Assembly (NCBI GenBank): GCA_031216915.1
Contig: CM062289.1
Span: forward strand, 64,797,741 to 64,861,740
DNA: 64,000 bases
Source of the DNA: Pictodentalium vernedei
Taxonomy: Eukaryota; Mollusca; Scaphopoda; Dentaliida; Dentaliidae
Reading direction: 5' to 3'
In this document: positions 10,791 through 21,281 of the stretch, piece by piece
Position numbering within the stretch: the stretch's first letter is position 1
Layout of the letters: every line of letters starts with the position of its first letter
Notes under the pieces: generated by a model
Databases searched by the model: none
What the model saw: the letters and a program-made list of their open reading frames with translations, nothing else
Told to the model about the DNA's origin: nothing
Made by a program: the position numbers and the translations under genes

Positions 10791-11311
10791 TCTGGGATAA
10801 AAGATTTCTTTTCTAGTTTAGCATCTGACTGTCACCCACCTTTACAATACTTTACCTATACATTTGTTACAGACTACGGTCAGTATTTATGTACAGACCA
10901 TTACCATACTTTATATGTACCTTTGTTATCAGGTCATTACCTAGATGTTTGTCATTGCTGTGTCACATACTATACATGTACATGACTTAACAAGTTGAGC
11001 TACAGTGTCATTGACACTTTCATTAGAGTATTGCTCCAGAAATGGAAATGGCATGCCATAATAGTCTCCATGACAACAGAAAAAATAATGGTACCATACT
11101 GGACGATTTGCTCTATCTGTGAGCAAACGTTTTAAAGTTACACTAATATTCCAATGTAAATGCTTACATTGAAGTTGAAAATTTTTGATTTATTCTGTCA
11201 TTTACATAACATAATAGCTGTGATTTTTAAAAACCTTTTAAATTATACTCCTTTTGTCACTAATAATAGATCAAGTCCAAAAATAATTGTTCTCTAGAAA
11301 GAAGAAAGACT
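10791..11311. other. No feature seen
   Basis: A unique-looking AT-rich stretch with no open exon, repeat unit or palindrome that I can support. Confidence 0.5.
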
Positions 11312-11324
11312 GACAATGTGTGTA

Positions 11325-11678
11325 TTTATTTATTTATTTATTGGGGTTTAAGGTCACATATTTCTGCACAATGGCTAATCATGACCATGACAGTTTTACG
11401 AGTGGAGGAAGCCGGAGTACCCGGAGAGAACCACCGAGCAATGGCAAGCAACTGTCAGCTCCCCAACATACTAACTCCACACAAGCAGAGTTAGCATTGG
11501 TTGAAGACAATTGCACCATCGACGTGCAGTATGCCTTAGTACATGACGTTACCGTGCCCCCCGCATAGGCAATGGGGATGAAGTGTCTCGCCCAAGGACA
11601 CAATGCAGTTGCCGCAGGTGGGATTCGAACCGAAGACCTCTTGGCTTGCAGCCTGCACCACTACCTACTGAGCCACTG
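11325..11678 (-). mobile_element. tRNA-derived SINE with 13-bp target duplication
   Basis: Minus-strand copy with A and B boxes (B box GGTTCGAATCCC), a CTTGGGCGAGACACTTCATC body and an ATTTATTTATTT tail. The 13 bp GACAATGTGTGTA occur at 11312-11324 and 11679-11691, so insertion by target-primed reverse transcription is directly visible and this copy is fairly young. Confidence 0.9.
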
Positions 11679-11799
11679 GACAATGTGTGTAAGTACAGAC
11701 ACAAGTAATTTTTACCCTTTACAGAAATTTAAAACAGGAAACTTTCCAAATAAATGTCAGTTGCATACAATGTTTGGGCATTTAATAATTTCCATACAT

Positions 11800-12048
11800 T
11801 TAACCCTTCTACTGCCACGCCCACTTTAGCCATATATGGAGGATCTCTATGTATGCCTGTATGCGAGGAACTTTAATAAAATTTATGACATACTTGAAAC
11901 TCTTATCATCTGATTAATTGTTGGAAAGAGCTGTATGAGCCCTTTCCAACAATTAATCAGATTGCAGGTTTGATCTGCACATACCAGAACATACGGATAA
12001 TCATCATAAAATAGGTGACAATAGTTGCTTTTGGCAGCACAAGTGTTT
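11800..12048. mobile_element. TTAA MITE, family E, copy 1
   Basis: TTAACCCTTCTACTGCCACG at the left; the right end reads TTGGCAGCACAAGTGTTTA. The centre is the hairpin TTGTTGGAAAGAGCTG-(loop)-AGCCCTTTCCAACAA. Same family as the copies at 23052 and 16671. Confidence 0.75.
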
Positions 12049-12080
12049 ACCATACATTTGATTATTTGGGTATATTTATT

Positions 12081-12377
12081 ATACCCCCCGCAAACAAAGT
12101 TTGGGGGGGATATATAGGAATCACCCTGTCCGTCCATCTGTCTGTTTGTCCATCTGCCCATCCTTATAAGCACAACTCCTCCTAAACCGTTTGAAGAATT
12201 TTCATGAAACTTTACACAGTGGAAGAACTCCTTATGAAGATGTGCATGAAGCAATATAATTCCGTTCTGACATTTCCAAGGGGAGATAATCTAACTTATA
12301 CATTTTAATGTACCAAAACGGCTACAACTGAGGCGTGGGGGGTATCACTTTGTGAGCTTGCTCACAGTACCTCTAGT
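12081..12377. repeat. CCCCCCGC-type dispersed repeat
   Basis: It begins ATACCCCCCGCAAACAAAG, passes through a pyrimidine-rich CCGTCCATCTGTCTGTTTG block and AATTTTCATGAAACTTTACA, and ends GTGAGCTTGCTCACAGTACC. Repeats of this look are common in lophotrochozoan genomes (recalled, not searched). No coding sequence. Confidence 0.5.
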
Positions 12378-12644
12378 TGAAAACAGATCCAAATAATCAC
12401 ACGATGGGTCTGTTGTTTTCAATGTCCCATCTATTGAAATAAGAGCCAAATAATTTGGGTCCGTTTATTTGACAAATGACAATTTCACATTTCGTAATAA
12501 TCTCTTACCTTGACAAAATAATGATTTGGTAATTGATTACAATAAATCACTGATCATTCTACTACAACTAATGAATGACTAATTTATACCACTGGTCAGT
12601 ATCACACTTCCTCGATAAATTCTCAGTTTGCGTTATCACTCGCC

Positions 12645-12904
12645 TACAGTACGTGGAGAGTGGATTGTAACTAAATCACCCATGGAGTGGAGTTATCACC
12701 CAAGCTGTAACTTTCAAATTTTGTACATATCGACAAAAAACACAAGCAATGTTTCAGCCAATGGACCTCCGGGTTTAACCCGGAGATCCATTGGCTGAAA
12801 TTTTGCTTGTGTTGGTTATGCTTTGCAAAAATTTGCAATTATTGCCCAGGTGGAATCTCCACTCTGCGGGTGATTTAGAGATAATACACTCTCCACGTAC
12901 TGTA
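12645..12904. mobile_element. TA-target MITE, family D, copy 2
   Basis: TACAGTACGTGGAGAGTGGA at the left, CTCTCCACGTACTGTA at the right, TA duplication. Central palindrome CCAATGGACCTCCGGGTTTA with its inverted partner. Confidence 0.85.
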
Positions 12905-12936
12905 TATGAAATGTGTGCTAGGCCAATGTCCCATTT

Positions 12937-13275
12937 TCACTCCCTTATTAAAACGGAATGCTTGAGGGCACTGGAACATACAAAACCTGCCTCCTTACAT
13001 TTATGGTTGATGTAGTCATTGGCCTGCACATTTCTCCTCCAGTCATATCTTACATGCTTGGATTTCTCTTTTGTGCCACCCTTTTGTGCAGCAGTGCTTT
13101 TAATACCACTGCTGCTCATCTGTCTCTCTTCCATTCCTTCTGAGACTCCTGTGATTTCTGAAATTTTTGGTTTAGAGTGTGACATAATGGTATGACGCTT
13201 ATAGTAGTTATGGGTGACTGAGAGACAGTATTTCCTTTTATCTGGTTCGAAGACCCAGAAAGTAGATGCATACAC
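12937..13275 (-). CDS. Unassigned 112-codon open frame
   Basis: The minus strand encodes MYASTFWVFEPDKRKYCLSV at the start and ends with ALKHSVLIRE. It is rich in K, S, H and C and does not look like a shadow of the repeats around it. No family is recognised and no splice sites are convincing. It could be an exon of a host gene or a transposase remnant. Low confidence that it is expressed. Confidence 0.25.
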   Translation of the reverse strand: MYASTFWVFEPDKRKYCLSVTHNYYKRHTIMSHSKPKISEITGVSEGMEERQMSSSGIKSTAAQKGGTKEKSKHVRYDWRRNVQANDYINHKCKEAGFVCSSALKHSVLIRE

Positions 13276-13546
13276 TGTTGGAGTTGTAAACTGTATGACT
13301 GCTGATAAGGATGTTTGCGTCCTTACGTCTCACAATGACCTTAGCCCATCTGAGAATCCGAGGGAAACTGTTTGACCCTTGAGGTAGAAAAACTGTTAGT
13401 TGTATCATTTGCTCTTAAATACAAACTTGAAGGGGGTCAAATTGTTTTCACTCCAGTACTGCTCGACAGTTTTCTCTATTTCTTACTTATTTACTCCTCT
13501 ATGGCTTTTTCAAGACTTCAGTGCCAGCATAAAATATAAAATCCAC

Positions 13547-13979
13547 TACAGTAGAATCCTGTTAATTGAATATCCAATTTGCCAGTGAAAATTATTCAAT
13601 TAACAGGAGTATTCAATTAAAAGGGAATTTGTCACTTTCCTGTATAATAGAGACAAACTTAGCATTTATTCTATTATATCTTGTTTGACAGAGCTCCATG
13701 AGCTCTGTCAAACAAGATATAATAGATTAAATGCCTGTATTGGATGTACTGAGGCCAAATAGGTCTATAATCAAAGGAAAACTGGGGCGAGTCAGGGTCA
13801 TTTACCGACAGGTTACAAGATTCTTTATTCAATTAACAGGAGTTTACTCTATAGCCTATATTCCATTAACAGGTCAGATTTGTACTGGAGGTATGGTAAA
13901 TAGTTTTGTGTTGGGAAATTATATTCAATTAACAGGGATATACAATTAAGAGATATCCAATTAAGTTGGCTCCACTGTA
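13547..13979 (-). mobile_element. TA-target MITE, family B, copy 3
   Basis: TACAGTAGAATCCTGTTAAT to TTGGCTCCACTGTA. The internal region is more diverged than in other copies. The central GACAGAGCTCCATGAGCTCTGTC hairpin is intact. Confidence 0.8.
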
Positions 13980-14392
13980 ATTGAATATCCATTTTGCCAG
14001 TGAAAATTATTCAATTAACAGGAGTGTACAGTTAACAGGGATTTGGTCAGTTTCCTGTGTTCTTGATGTAAACTGAGCATTTATTCTATTATATCTTGTT
14101 TGACAGAGCTCAAAGAGCTCTGTCAAACAAAATATAATAAAATAAATGCCTGTATTGAATGTAGTGAGGCCAAAAAGGTTGATAAATAAGGGGAATTTGG
14201 TGCGTGTCACAGTAATTTTTTCGACATATAAAAATTTATATACAATTAACAGGAGTTTACTCTACAACCCATATGCAATTAACAGATCAAATTTGTACTG
14301 AAGGTATGGTAAATGGTTTTGTGTTTGAAAATTATATTCAATTAACAGGGATATACAATTAAGAGATATCCAATTAAGTGGGCTCCACTGTA
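13977..14392 (-). mobile_element. TA-target MITE, family B, copy 4, abutting copy 3
   Basis: It starts at the TGTAATTGAATATCC that closes copy 3 and ends GGGCTCCACTGTA. Copies 3 and 4 are head-to-tail with almost no DNA between them, which suggests insertion of one at the terminal TA of the other. Confidence 0.75.
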
Positions 14393-14618
14393 TAATCAAT
14401 AGTTTATTCTTATGGTGCCCATATTAGAGGATTTCCACGCAAGGCATTTTGACCGATTCCAATTTACCGGGAACATGCTCCACTTTCCAGTGTCCCAACG
14501 AGGAGGATCAATGAGATGGGTATAAATTACACATGTACACAGGTGGATCCAAGAGATGTAACTAATGTTTTTTTACTCTTACTCACTCCGACACCCGGAG
14601 ACAGGGTGTTGTTAGCAA

Positions 14619-15050
14619 TACAGTGGAGCCCACTTAATTGGATATCTCTTAATTGTATATCCCTGTTAACTGAATATAATTTTCAAACACAACCATTCAC
14701 CATACCTTCAGTACAAATTTGATCTGTTAATTGCATATGGGTTGTAGAGTAAACTCCTGTTAATGGTATATAAATTTTTTTAATATGTCGAAAAAATTAC
14801 TGTGACACACACCAAATTTCCCTTAGTTATCAACCTTTTTGGCCTCACTACATCCAGTACAGGAATTTATTCTATTATATCTTGTTTGACAGAGCTCTAT
14901 GAGCTCTGTCAAACAAGATATAATAGAATAAATGCTCAGTTTACCTCCAGAACACAGGAAACTGACCAAATCCCTGTTAATTGTATACTCCTGTTAATTG
15001 AATAATTTTCACTGACAAAATAGATATTCAATTAAGAGGATTCTACTGTA
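14619..15050 (+). mobile_element. TA-target MITE, family B, copy 5
   Basis: TACAGTGGAGCCCACTTAAT to GGATTCTACTGTA, full length, central hairpin near 14884-14924. It lies opposite in orientation to copies 3 and 4. Confidence 0.85.
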
Positions 15051-16019
15051 TCACATGGGCATCCCTTACCGGATGTGCCGATGTGTTATCGCTGATAATA
15101 CCGACCTCCTTGAATACAGATATAGCTTCTGTGCAGGTCTCCTGTGAGCCAATATAATTAAGGTACTCATTTTCAAAATTCATATAAAAATGCAGGAATA
15201 TTTTGGTTGGAAAACATCGTTGTTATGTGCAAAGAAGCCATCGGAGGGTCACTCTGACCTTCAGACTGGGTAAGCCTCCAGACCCTACTGGCGAGAGTGA
15301 GATACTCTTTCTCGTCCTCACTCCAGCTCTTCTGCTACATGCGACGGATAATACTTCGTGTAATGCCCCACTACTGAAATGTGGCACACCTCCCAACCCA
15401 GGATTCAATCATTATAGTTTGAGTGTAATACTCCACCTGCGCCACTCCTCACGGAAACGTTGAGCTATCTAAGCTGTCCACAATGCAACATTTTAATAGA
15501 AGTAACACGATACTCAGGTTATAGCTTTAGAATGAGACATGGATACAGGGAATTCAATTCAACATTTCATTTCACATCCAGTGTACACTTACTGTTGTTC
15601 TGTAAAATCTGAAGCGTACACAACGAATATGTCACCCTTATGGTGAAAAAAAACTCTCATGCTTGGACATCTCTGTAAAATACCCATACTCTAACATGGT
15701 TGGATAATTACATTAACACTATTAACTGCGAACAATTACAAATTCTAAAAGAAAAAAAACCCAAAAGATCATTTTGAGCAGTGTGTGGCTCACCCGATGA
15801 CTTGAATGATGATTGCAATTTGCCAATGTCGTGGTAGAAACAGGCTAAAGGCATATCTTTTGTTATTTCAACAACAATGACCTTACGCCATACATAATCT
15901 ATACCACAATGCCCCACCTCAGAGATCATAATCTAGCCATTGAGGCCGGATCATATGCACAGCCACCTACTCCAGCCAAATAGATTGTGTCTTAAGATAT
16001 GTCAATCAATCTGGTGAAA
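15051..16019. other. No gene seen
   Basis: Unique-looking sequence. Around 15340-15470 there is a degenerate tRNA-like motif (AACCCAGGATTCAATC with GCGCCACTC) that may be a remnant of another SINE type. Nothing firm. Confidence 0.35.
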
Positions 16020-16590
16020 AGAAAATGAAAATCTCTTTATTATGGATTGGCCAGCCTATTCATCTTTCAGAAAGGAATTGCTTACTCTTGTTGGGAAAGT
16101 AAACACAGACTTCCCAGAGATGGATAAGCAACAGCAATTTCATCTTATGCACAGGGGGACCGCGGTGGCTCAGTTGGTAGAGGTGCAAGCCGAGAGGTCC
16201 TCGGTTCGAATCCCACCTGCGGCAACCGCGTAGTGTCCTTGGGCAAGACACTTCACCCCGATTGCCTACATGGGGGCACGATGACTCTGTGTACTGAGGC
16301 GTACTGCACGTCGATGGTGCGCATGTCTTCAACCAATCTGTCCCTGCCTGTGCTGCGGTTCAGAATTACGATGTTGGAGAGCTGACAGCTGCTCGTCGTT
16401 GCTCAGTGGTTCTCTCCGGGTACTCCGGCTTCCTCCACCCGTAAAACTGTCACGGTCACGATTAGCCATTGTGCATAAGTATGTGTCCTTAAACACCAAT
16501 AAATAAATAAATAATCTTATGCACAGCATCCGTCCTCTCACATGCAGAGTCCTTTGCAACGAAGGTGGGAAACTCTTCCATTTAAAGGCA
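16020..16590 (+). pseudogene. LINE 3' end relic, interrupted by a SINE
   Basis: The plus strand reads MDWPAYSSFRKELLTLVGKV, then NTDFPEMDKQQQFHLMH. This resembles the C-terminal segment of the minus-strand LINE at 24585-26115 (FVMDCPAY...LLDILKAKI...DADKQRQFEVIM). After the SINE, ASVLSHAESFATKVGN may continue it. Only the last part of the second open frame of a LINE is present. Confidence 0.45.
16155..16512 (+). mobile_element. tRNA-derived SINE with 13-bp target duplication
   Basis: Head CCGCGGTGGCTCAGTTGGTA (A box), GGTTCGAATCCC (B box), body TGTCCTTGGGCAAGACACTT and an (AATA)n tail. The target duplication ATCTTATGCACAG lies at 16142-16154 and 16513-16525. It inserted into the LINE relic. 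A short deletion in the head removes part of the usual GGTGCAGGCTGCAAGCC segment. Confidence 0.9.
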
Positions 16591-16783
16591 CCCGAGCTTA
16601 CAAAGTGGAATTATTACATTATATTCTGATAGTGTCTTATTTTACGTGTTGTACGCTTAAAATGTTGTATTTAACACTTACGCTGCAGAAAGCGATTATT
16701 GTCACCTATTTTATTTTGATTATCAGAGAGTCCTTTCCAACAATTAATCAGATGATAGAGTTTCAAGTATGTCATAAATCTTA

Positions 16784-17353
16784 TTAATCCTTTGAGACTT
16801 TAATTATCCTGACGTTCAAACGTCATTGGGAATTCGGTTTCTTCAATGTTTTGCAAAATGCGAAGTCAAACGTCGGAAAGTACAAATAAGATATTTTTCA
16901 CATTAGTGATTATCTGGATGAGGGCTAGATTATTTATGGTGGTCTGAATTTGTTCTTCAAAACTTATTTTAATACAAATTATTGGAGAGTGCCCACAGGC
17001 ACTCTCCAGTAATTTGTAATAAAACAAATTAATTAAACAAAAATTATTTGTGTTTGACTGAATATGAAATATGAACAAGGAAAGTGTTGGCTTTTGCTCT
17101 GGTATCCTCATTTTTTGAAAGCCCTGATAGTGGCTTCTAGTGCTCAACAGTTAAGAAGTCTTGACAGCAGGATTATGTTAGTATTTTAAGCTGCGATTAA
17201 ATTTGGCTCAACAGTTGTCACTGAGCACTATTCGGGAGAAAATAGGAATTGAGGTTAAAACTTTAAAAAATTGAAAAATAATAAAACAAATGACAACAAA
17301 TGCGCTGTTTGATTTCGTACGTTATAAGACGTACAAAAGTATCAAAGGGTTAC
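16784..17353. mobile_element. TTAA MITE, family G, nested in family E
   Basis: TTAATCCTTTGAGACTTTA at the left is inverted as AAAAGTATCAAAGGGTTA at the right. The central hairpin is TTGGAGAGTGCCCACAGGCA followed by CTCTCCAGTAA. It contains CGTTCAAACGTC near the left end. The host family E element supplied the TTAA target. Confidence 0.7.
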
Positions 17354-17363
17354 ACTTCCTTGT

Positions 17364-17714
17364 GGGAGCGCGGTGGCTCAGTAGGTAGAGGTGCAGGCTG
17401 CAAGCCGAGAGGTCCTCGGTTCGAATCCCACCTGCGACAACAGCGTTGTGTCCTTGGGCAAGACACTTCATCTCCATTGCCCGCATGGGGGCACGATGGC
17501 GCCGTGTACTAAGGCGTACTGCACGTCGGTGGTACGCATGTCTTCAACCAATCTAACCCTGCCTGTGCTGCAGTGCGGAGTTACGATGTTGGGGAGCTGG
17601 CAGCTGCTCGTCGTTGCTCGGTGGTTCTCTCCGGGTACTCCGGCTTCCTCCACCCGTAAAACTGTCACGGTCATGATTAGCCATTGTGCATAAATATATG
17701 ACCTTAAACATCAA

Positions 17715-17749
<35 letters not shown>
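17364..17749 (+). mobile_element. tRNA-derived SINE with 13-bp target duplication
   Basis: A full-length copy: GCGCGGTGGCTCAGTAGGTA head, GGTTCGAATCCC B box, CCTTGGGCAAGACACTTCAT body and a long (AAAT)n tail of about 45 bp. The duplication TACACTTCCTTGT lies at 17351-17363 and 17750-17762. It is the youngest layer of a three-level nest. Confidence 0.92.
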
Positions 17750-17750
<1 letters not shown>

Positions 17751-17829
17751 ACACTTCCTTGTATACAGGCGTACATAGAGGTTCTCCGTGTATGGCTAAG
17801 GTGGGTGTGCCAGTAAAATGGTTAAATCT

Positions 17830-18858
17830 TTGTAATTATTTTATGTATTGTAGGTTTGCCGCTTCTACTTTTTTATTTTGCGAACAGACTTACTGGAGAT
17901 GTTAACTCCAATAACTAATCTTACTATTAGTATCAGTAAGATGCTTGGAATGCAAAAGATGAAGATGTTTAGTAATTTTAGGATGTTTGCAAGTATCGTC
18001 TTCTGGTCATATAAGACAACGAGATGTGTCGAACAAAAATTTGGGAACAGTTGGTTGTCTTAGCCACTGACACCATTCAAAACTATGTGTCTTGTGAATA
18101 AGAAAGATGAGTTAACAAAATGTGACACCCCCACCCTGAATAGATCGAACAGGATTCGCGTTGCACATTTTTACACACGCCATATGACCAATAGATTGTC
18201 TTTCAAACCACCCAGTTGGTAACCAGTTTGCAAATTCCAGTACAATTAAATAATTTATCACATTATCACCATCAAATAACTCATTACGGAAATATCGTTC
18301 ACAACATTTCTAGTACGGATGTGAAGTGAGAAGTCAACATCGCAACATTCTGAGCAATTTGGTTTCGGAAGTAAAATTCAATTAATGTTCTCTTATATTT
18401 TCTTAACTGTTTACGTAACACAGACAGCAGACGACATTTGCCGAACACATTTCCCGAGTAGGCCTGGAAATGTTACAAATTTGTTTCCCGGGCCCTCCCA
18501 CGTGGTCGTTTTGGCTGACCTATGCTCTCTTTTTACAACCAGCGCAAACTTAAAAAAATAAAAATTAAATGGTTTATGTCTGATATTTTACCCAAGTTAA
18601 TAAAATTGATAAATTTCTCCCTTGAGTGCAACAAGGCTTTGGAATGCTTCAGTATTGCAAAGCATTCTTGCACTTAAGGGCCGATATACACCACCACCTA
18701 TGCTATTTTGTAGATTATGAGGCCTAAAACATAAAACAAACCAAGAATGTGAATTTTTGATGGCAAAGAAATAATTACAAAAATAAAATATAAAAACGCC
18801 CGCCGGCATGCAATTTCACAAAAATGGCCCGAGAAACAGAAGATCACTTTGTGGGGCC
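17830..18858. other. No gene seen
   Basis: Unique-looking intergenic DNA. Short local palindromes occur (CTTGAGTGCAACAAGGCTTT region near 18620). No exon or repeat family is supported. Confidence 0.5.
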
Positions 18859-19041
18859 TTAACTAAACATTTTAATTTCTTTCCTAGAAAACATATCTTA
18901 TGGAACTTCATTGGAACGAGCTCGTTCCACTGAGGGTTATAAGCTATATTTATTATTTGAAAATTTAAAAAATAAACTTTGGTTGGCGAGTTTTGTGAAC
19001 AGCTCCGGCCAGTTTTGTCGTTACGTAAGGTAAAGGGTTAA
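18859..19041. mobile_element. TTAA MITE, family A, decayed short copy
   Basis: The central hairpin TTGGAACGAGCTCGTTCC has lost its loop, and the right half runs through CCGGCCAGTTTTGTCGTTAC to GTAAGGTAAAGGGTTAA. The left end is weak. Confidence 0.55.
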
Positions 19042-19057
19042 ATTACACATTATATAG

Positions 19058-19217
19058 AGAGTAATTCCTTGACTGGACTGGTTGCGTGAAATAATTCATG
19101 AGAGGTGAGGGACGTTGTTCAAACACGAGAGCGCGAATGCGCACGAGTGTTTTACAATATAGTCCCTCGCCCCGAATGAATTATTTTACGTAACCAGTCC
19201 AGTCAAGGAATTACTCT
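19058..19217. mobile_element. Short inverted-repeat element
   Basis: AGAGTAATTCCTTGACTGGA with CTGGTT at the left is matched in inverse at 19192-19217. The arms continue imperfectly (AATAATTCATG, GAGGGAC), and a CGAGAGCGCGAATGCGCACG core sits in the middle. The parent transposon is not evident. Confidence 0.6.
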
Positions 19218-19254
19218 GTTTATTACTTTTCATTATTAACGATAATTATATTAT

Positions 19255-19503
19255 TTAACCCTTTACCTAACTTAACGGCCAAAACCGGCCAGCGCTATTC
19301 TCAAAAATCGCCAATTAATTTTCATTATTTTTTTCATATTTTGTCTCTAAAACATAGGTTATGACCCCTCATTGGAACGATCTCGTCGAGCTCGTTCCAA
19401 TGAGGGGTCGTAACCTATGTTTTTCAGACAAAAAATGAAAACAATAGTTATTCAAGAATTTTTTTGCAAGTGTCGTCTGCTTTTCTTGTTAGGTAAAGGT
19501 TAA
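19255..19503. mobile_element. TTAA MITE, family A, full copy
   Basis: TTAACCCTTTACCTAAC, then GGCCAAAACCGGCCAGCG, a long central hairpin around GGAACGATCTCGTCGAGCTC, GTGTCGTCTGC and TTAGGTAAAGGTTAA. The TTAA edges and CCCTTT ends fit piggyBac-type mobilisation. Confidence 0.85.
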
Positions 19504-19786
19504 AAAAAAAAAAACAAAGTTCCCATTACACCCAAAGCAAAGCGTCTTCATTTGCGCGCACGGATACATGACTCAATTGTTGACTGCATAATTCACTTGT
19601 GAAGTTATCGTTTATAATCAAAACCGAAAATCCCAGTAAATCATACTTTGGAAAGTAATAAATGATAAAAATGAAATCAAACTCGTCTCGATTTTACATG
19701 AAATTTATAAACCTTGTTCACTAAAATCGATCTGAGCCTCGGTTAGCCTTGGTAAACCTCAGCTCAGATCAATTTTAATTATCTTG

Positions 19787-20042
19787 GTCAAGCCTGGAAA
19801 TAAGGAGACTGTCTTCTGCAGAATGAGATCCCCAGAGTGTGAATTTGATGAGGCTACCCTGCGCAGTACGGTAGCACCACCACATTTACCCTCTGTGGGC
19901 CGTAATCGGAACCACGGTATGAGGCCTAAACAGAAAGAGGTACATAGAGGATTAATTGGCCCACTGTATTGGATCGAATCAGCAAATTCATCCACTGGGG
20001 ACCCCATTCTGCAAATTGCAGATTGATTATTTCCAGGCTTGA
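19787..20042. mobile_element. Inverted-repeat element (CAAGCCTGGAAATAA ends)
   Basis: GGTCAAGCCTGGAAATAA on the left is inverted as TTATTTCCAGGCTTGATC on the right. The inside is GC-balanced, with short open frames on both strands that I do not take as genes. A smaller palindrome (GAGCCTCGG...CCTCAGCTC) lies just outside on the left. Confidence 0.5.
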
Positions 20043-20119
20043 TCTCGGTTGAGATATTTCATATGACACCGCGACTCATTAGAGATTCCCTATGTACATA
20101 ATGATTCTCTGAATAGTGT

Positions 20120-20200
20120 TCTACAGGGGAGCGGGTCTTTTCGGCATCGGGACAATTCGGCCCCGGGAACATTCGGCCTGGGAACATTCGGCCTCCGTCT
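20120..20200. repeat. Short GGGAACATTCGGCCT direct repeats
   Basis: Three imperfect copies of an ATTCGGCC-containing 15-16 bp unit. A small local expansion. Confidence 0.5.
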
Positions 20201-20385
20201 TAAACTAAGAGAGACGCGGTTTAAGATGAGTTTAAACACCTTTATTACAACCAAAAACAAAAATAAATCGTATGAAATTGCATGCTGCCTTGGCCTAACC
20301 TCTAAACCGCACTTAATACAAGGATACATTTTTGATGTTGGTCAAGCAAAAAAGTGAGCAAGATTGATGTTGGACTCTATGACGA

Positions 20386-20700
20386 TGAATCTATTTATTT
20401 ATTTATTGGTGTTTAAATTAAAGTCACGTATATTTGCACAATGGCTAATCATGACCACTACATGAGTATCAACTCAAGACCAGGGGTGAGCGTTAATAAG
20501 CCATGTTGCCCATTTTAGAGAGGGTTTGCCCCTCCCAAGCATTGGTGACTGGGTCCTATTTTACCAGTAAAACAGAGCCCGTTTACCGCAGTGAACAGGC
20601 ACTGCTTCACTTCCCGTGGGGAGATGATGATAAATGAAAAGTTTCAACACGCCGAAGGCGCACGGACGATGTGGGATTTAAATCCCTTGCGACCAGAGTA
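20386..20700 (-). mobile_element. SINE-tail piece joined to another repeat
   Basis: ATTTATTTATTTATTGGTGT with CACAATGGCTAATCATGACC is the 3' end of the local SINE in minus orientation, but the rest (GGGTTTGCCCCTCCCAAGCA, GTGGGATTTAAATCCC) is not the same family. It may be a different SINE that shares the tail. Confidence 0.4.
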
Positions 20701-20803
20701 ACTACTTTATTTGTAACTTGATTTACTTATGAATCCACGAGAGTCGCACGGGAGCGTGGGGGGCAACATCTTATTATGTTGTACTCTTTTCACGAGACCC
20801 TTA

Positions 20804-21063
20804 TACAGTACGTGGAGAGTGTATTATCACTAAATCACCCGTGTAATGGAGATTCCATCCAAGCAATAATTGCAAATTTCTTGCAAAGCATAACAAGCAC
20901 AAGCAAAGTTTCAGCCAATGGACCTCCGGGTTAAACCCGGAGGTCCATTGGCTGAAACATTGCTTGTTTTTGTGTCCATATATACAAAATTTGAAAGTTA
21001 TAGTTTGGGTGATAACTCCACTCCGCGGGTGATTTAGTTGCAATCCACTCTCCACGTACTGTA
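20804..21063. mobile_element. TA-target MITE, family D, copy 3
   Basis: TACAGTACGTGGAGAGTGTA to CTCTCCACGTACTGTA. The central palindrome CCTCCGGGTTAAACCCGGAGG is perfect and lies inside a longer CAGCCAATGGA inverted repeat. Confidence 0.88.
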
Positions 21064-21281
21064 CATGTACATGGGTGGCGTTGTTTTTGTAATTAGTGAA
21101 ATATTCCAACCCTTTCAAGTGCTCCAGGAAACAAAGTGTTGTGATATAATTAACAAGGAGGTGGTTGTGTTGGTGGTGTGTATGTTGAGAGAATAGTATT
21201 AATATATATTTTACGGAGTACCCGATCAAGTCCGAATGTAACAAATGCATAGAACAGTGTGTTTTTATTTGCGATTATTCA

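Larger units (their letters stand above)
16671..17825. mobile_element. TTAA MITE, family E, copy 3, doubly interrupted
   Basis: The left end TTAACACTTACGCTGCAGAA and the right end CCAGTAAAATGGTTAA frame the element. Its two halves are separated by a second TTAA element (16788-17349) and a SINE (17364-17749). Without them the halves line up with copies 1 and 2 (TTAA + CTTCCTTGTATACAGGCG against TTCCTCGCATACAGGC). Confidence 0.7.

Noticed and set aside
11572-12254. Open frames over the family E MITE and CCCCCCGC repeat
   Set aside because: They run through element boundaries and repeat in other copies; not genes.
15203-15463. 86-codon open frame near 15.2 kb
   Set aside because: No domain, no splice context, and part of it resembles a degenerate tRNA-like SINE remnant.
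16155-17749. tRNA genes at the SINE heads
   Set aside because: A and B boxes are present, but no full cloverleaf or acceptor stem is seen. Each head continues into a SINE body with tail and target duplication.
20801-21250. 149-codon minus-strand open frame
   Set aside because: Most of it is the family D MITE read through its palindrome.
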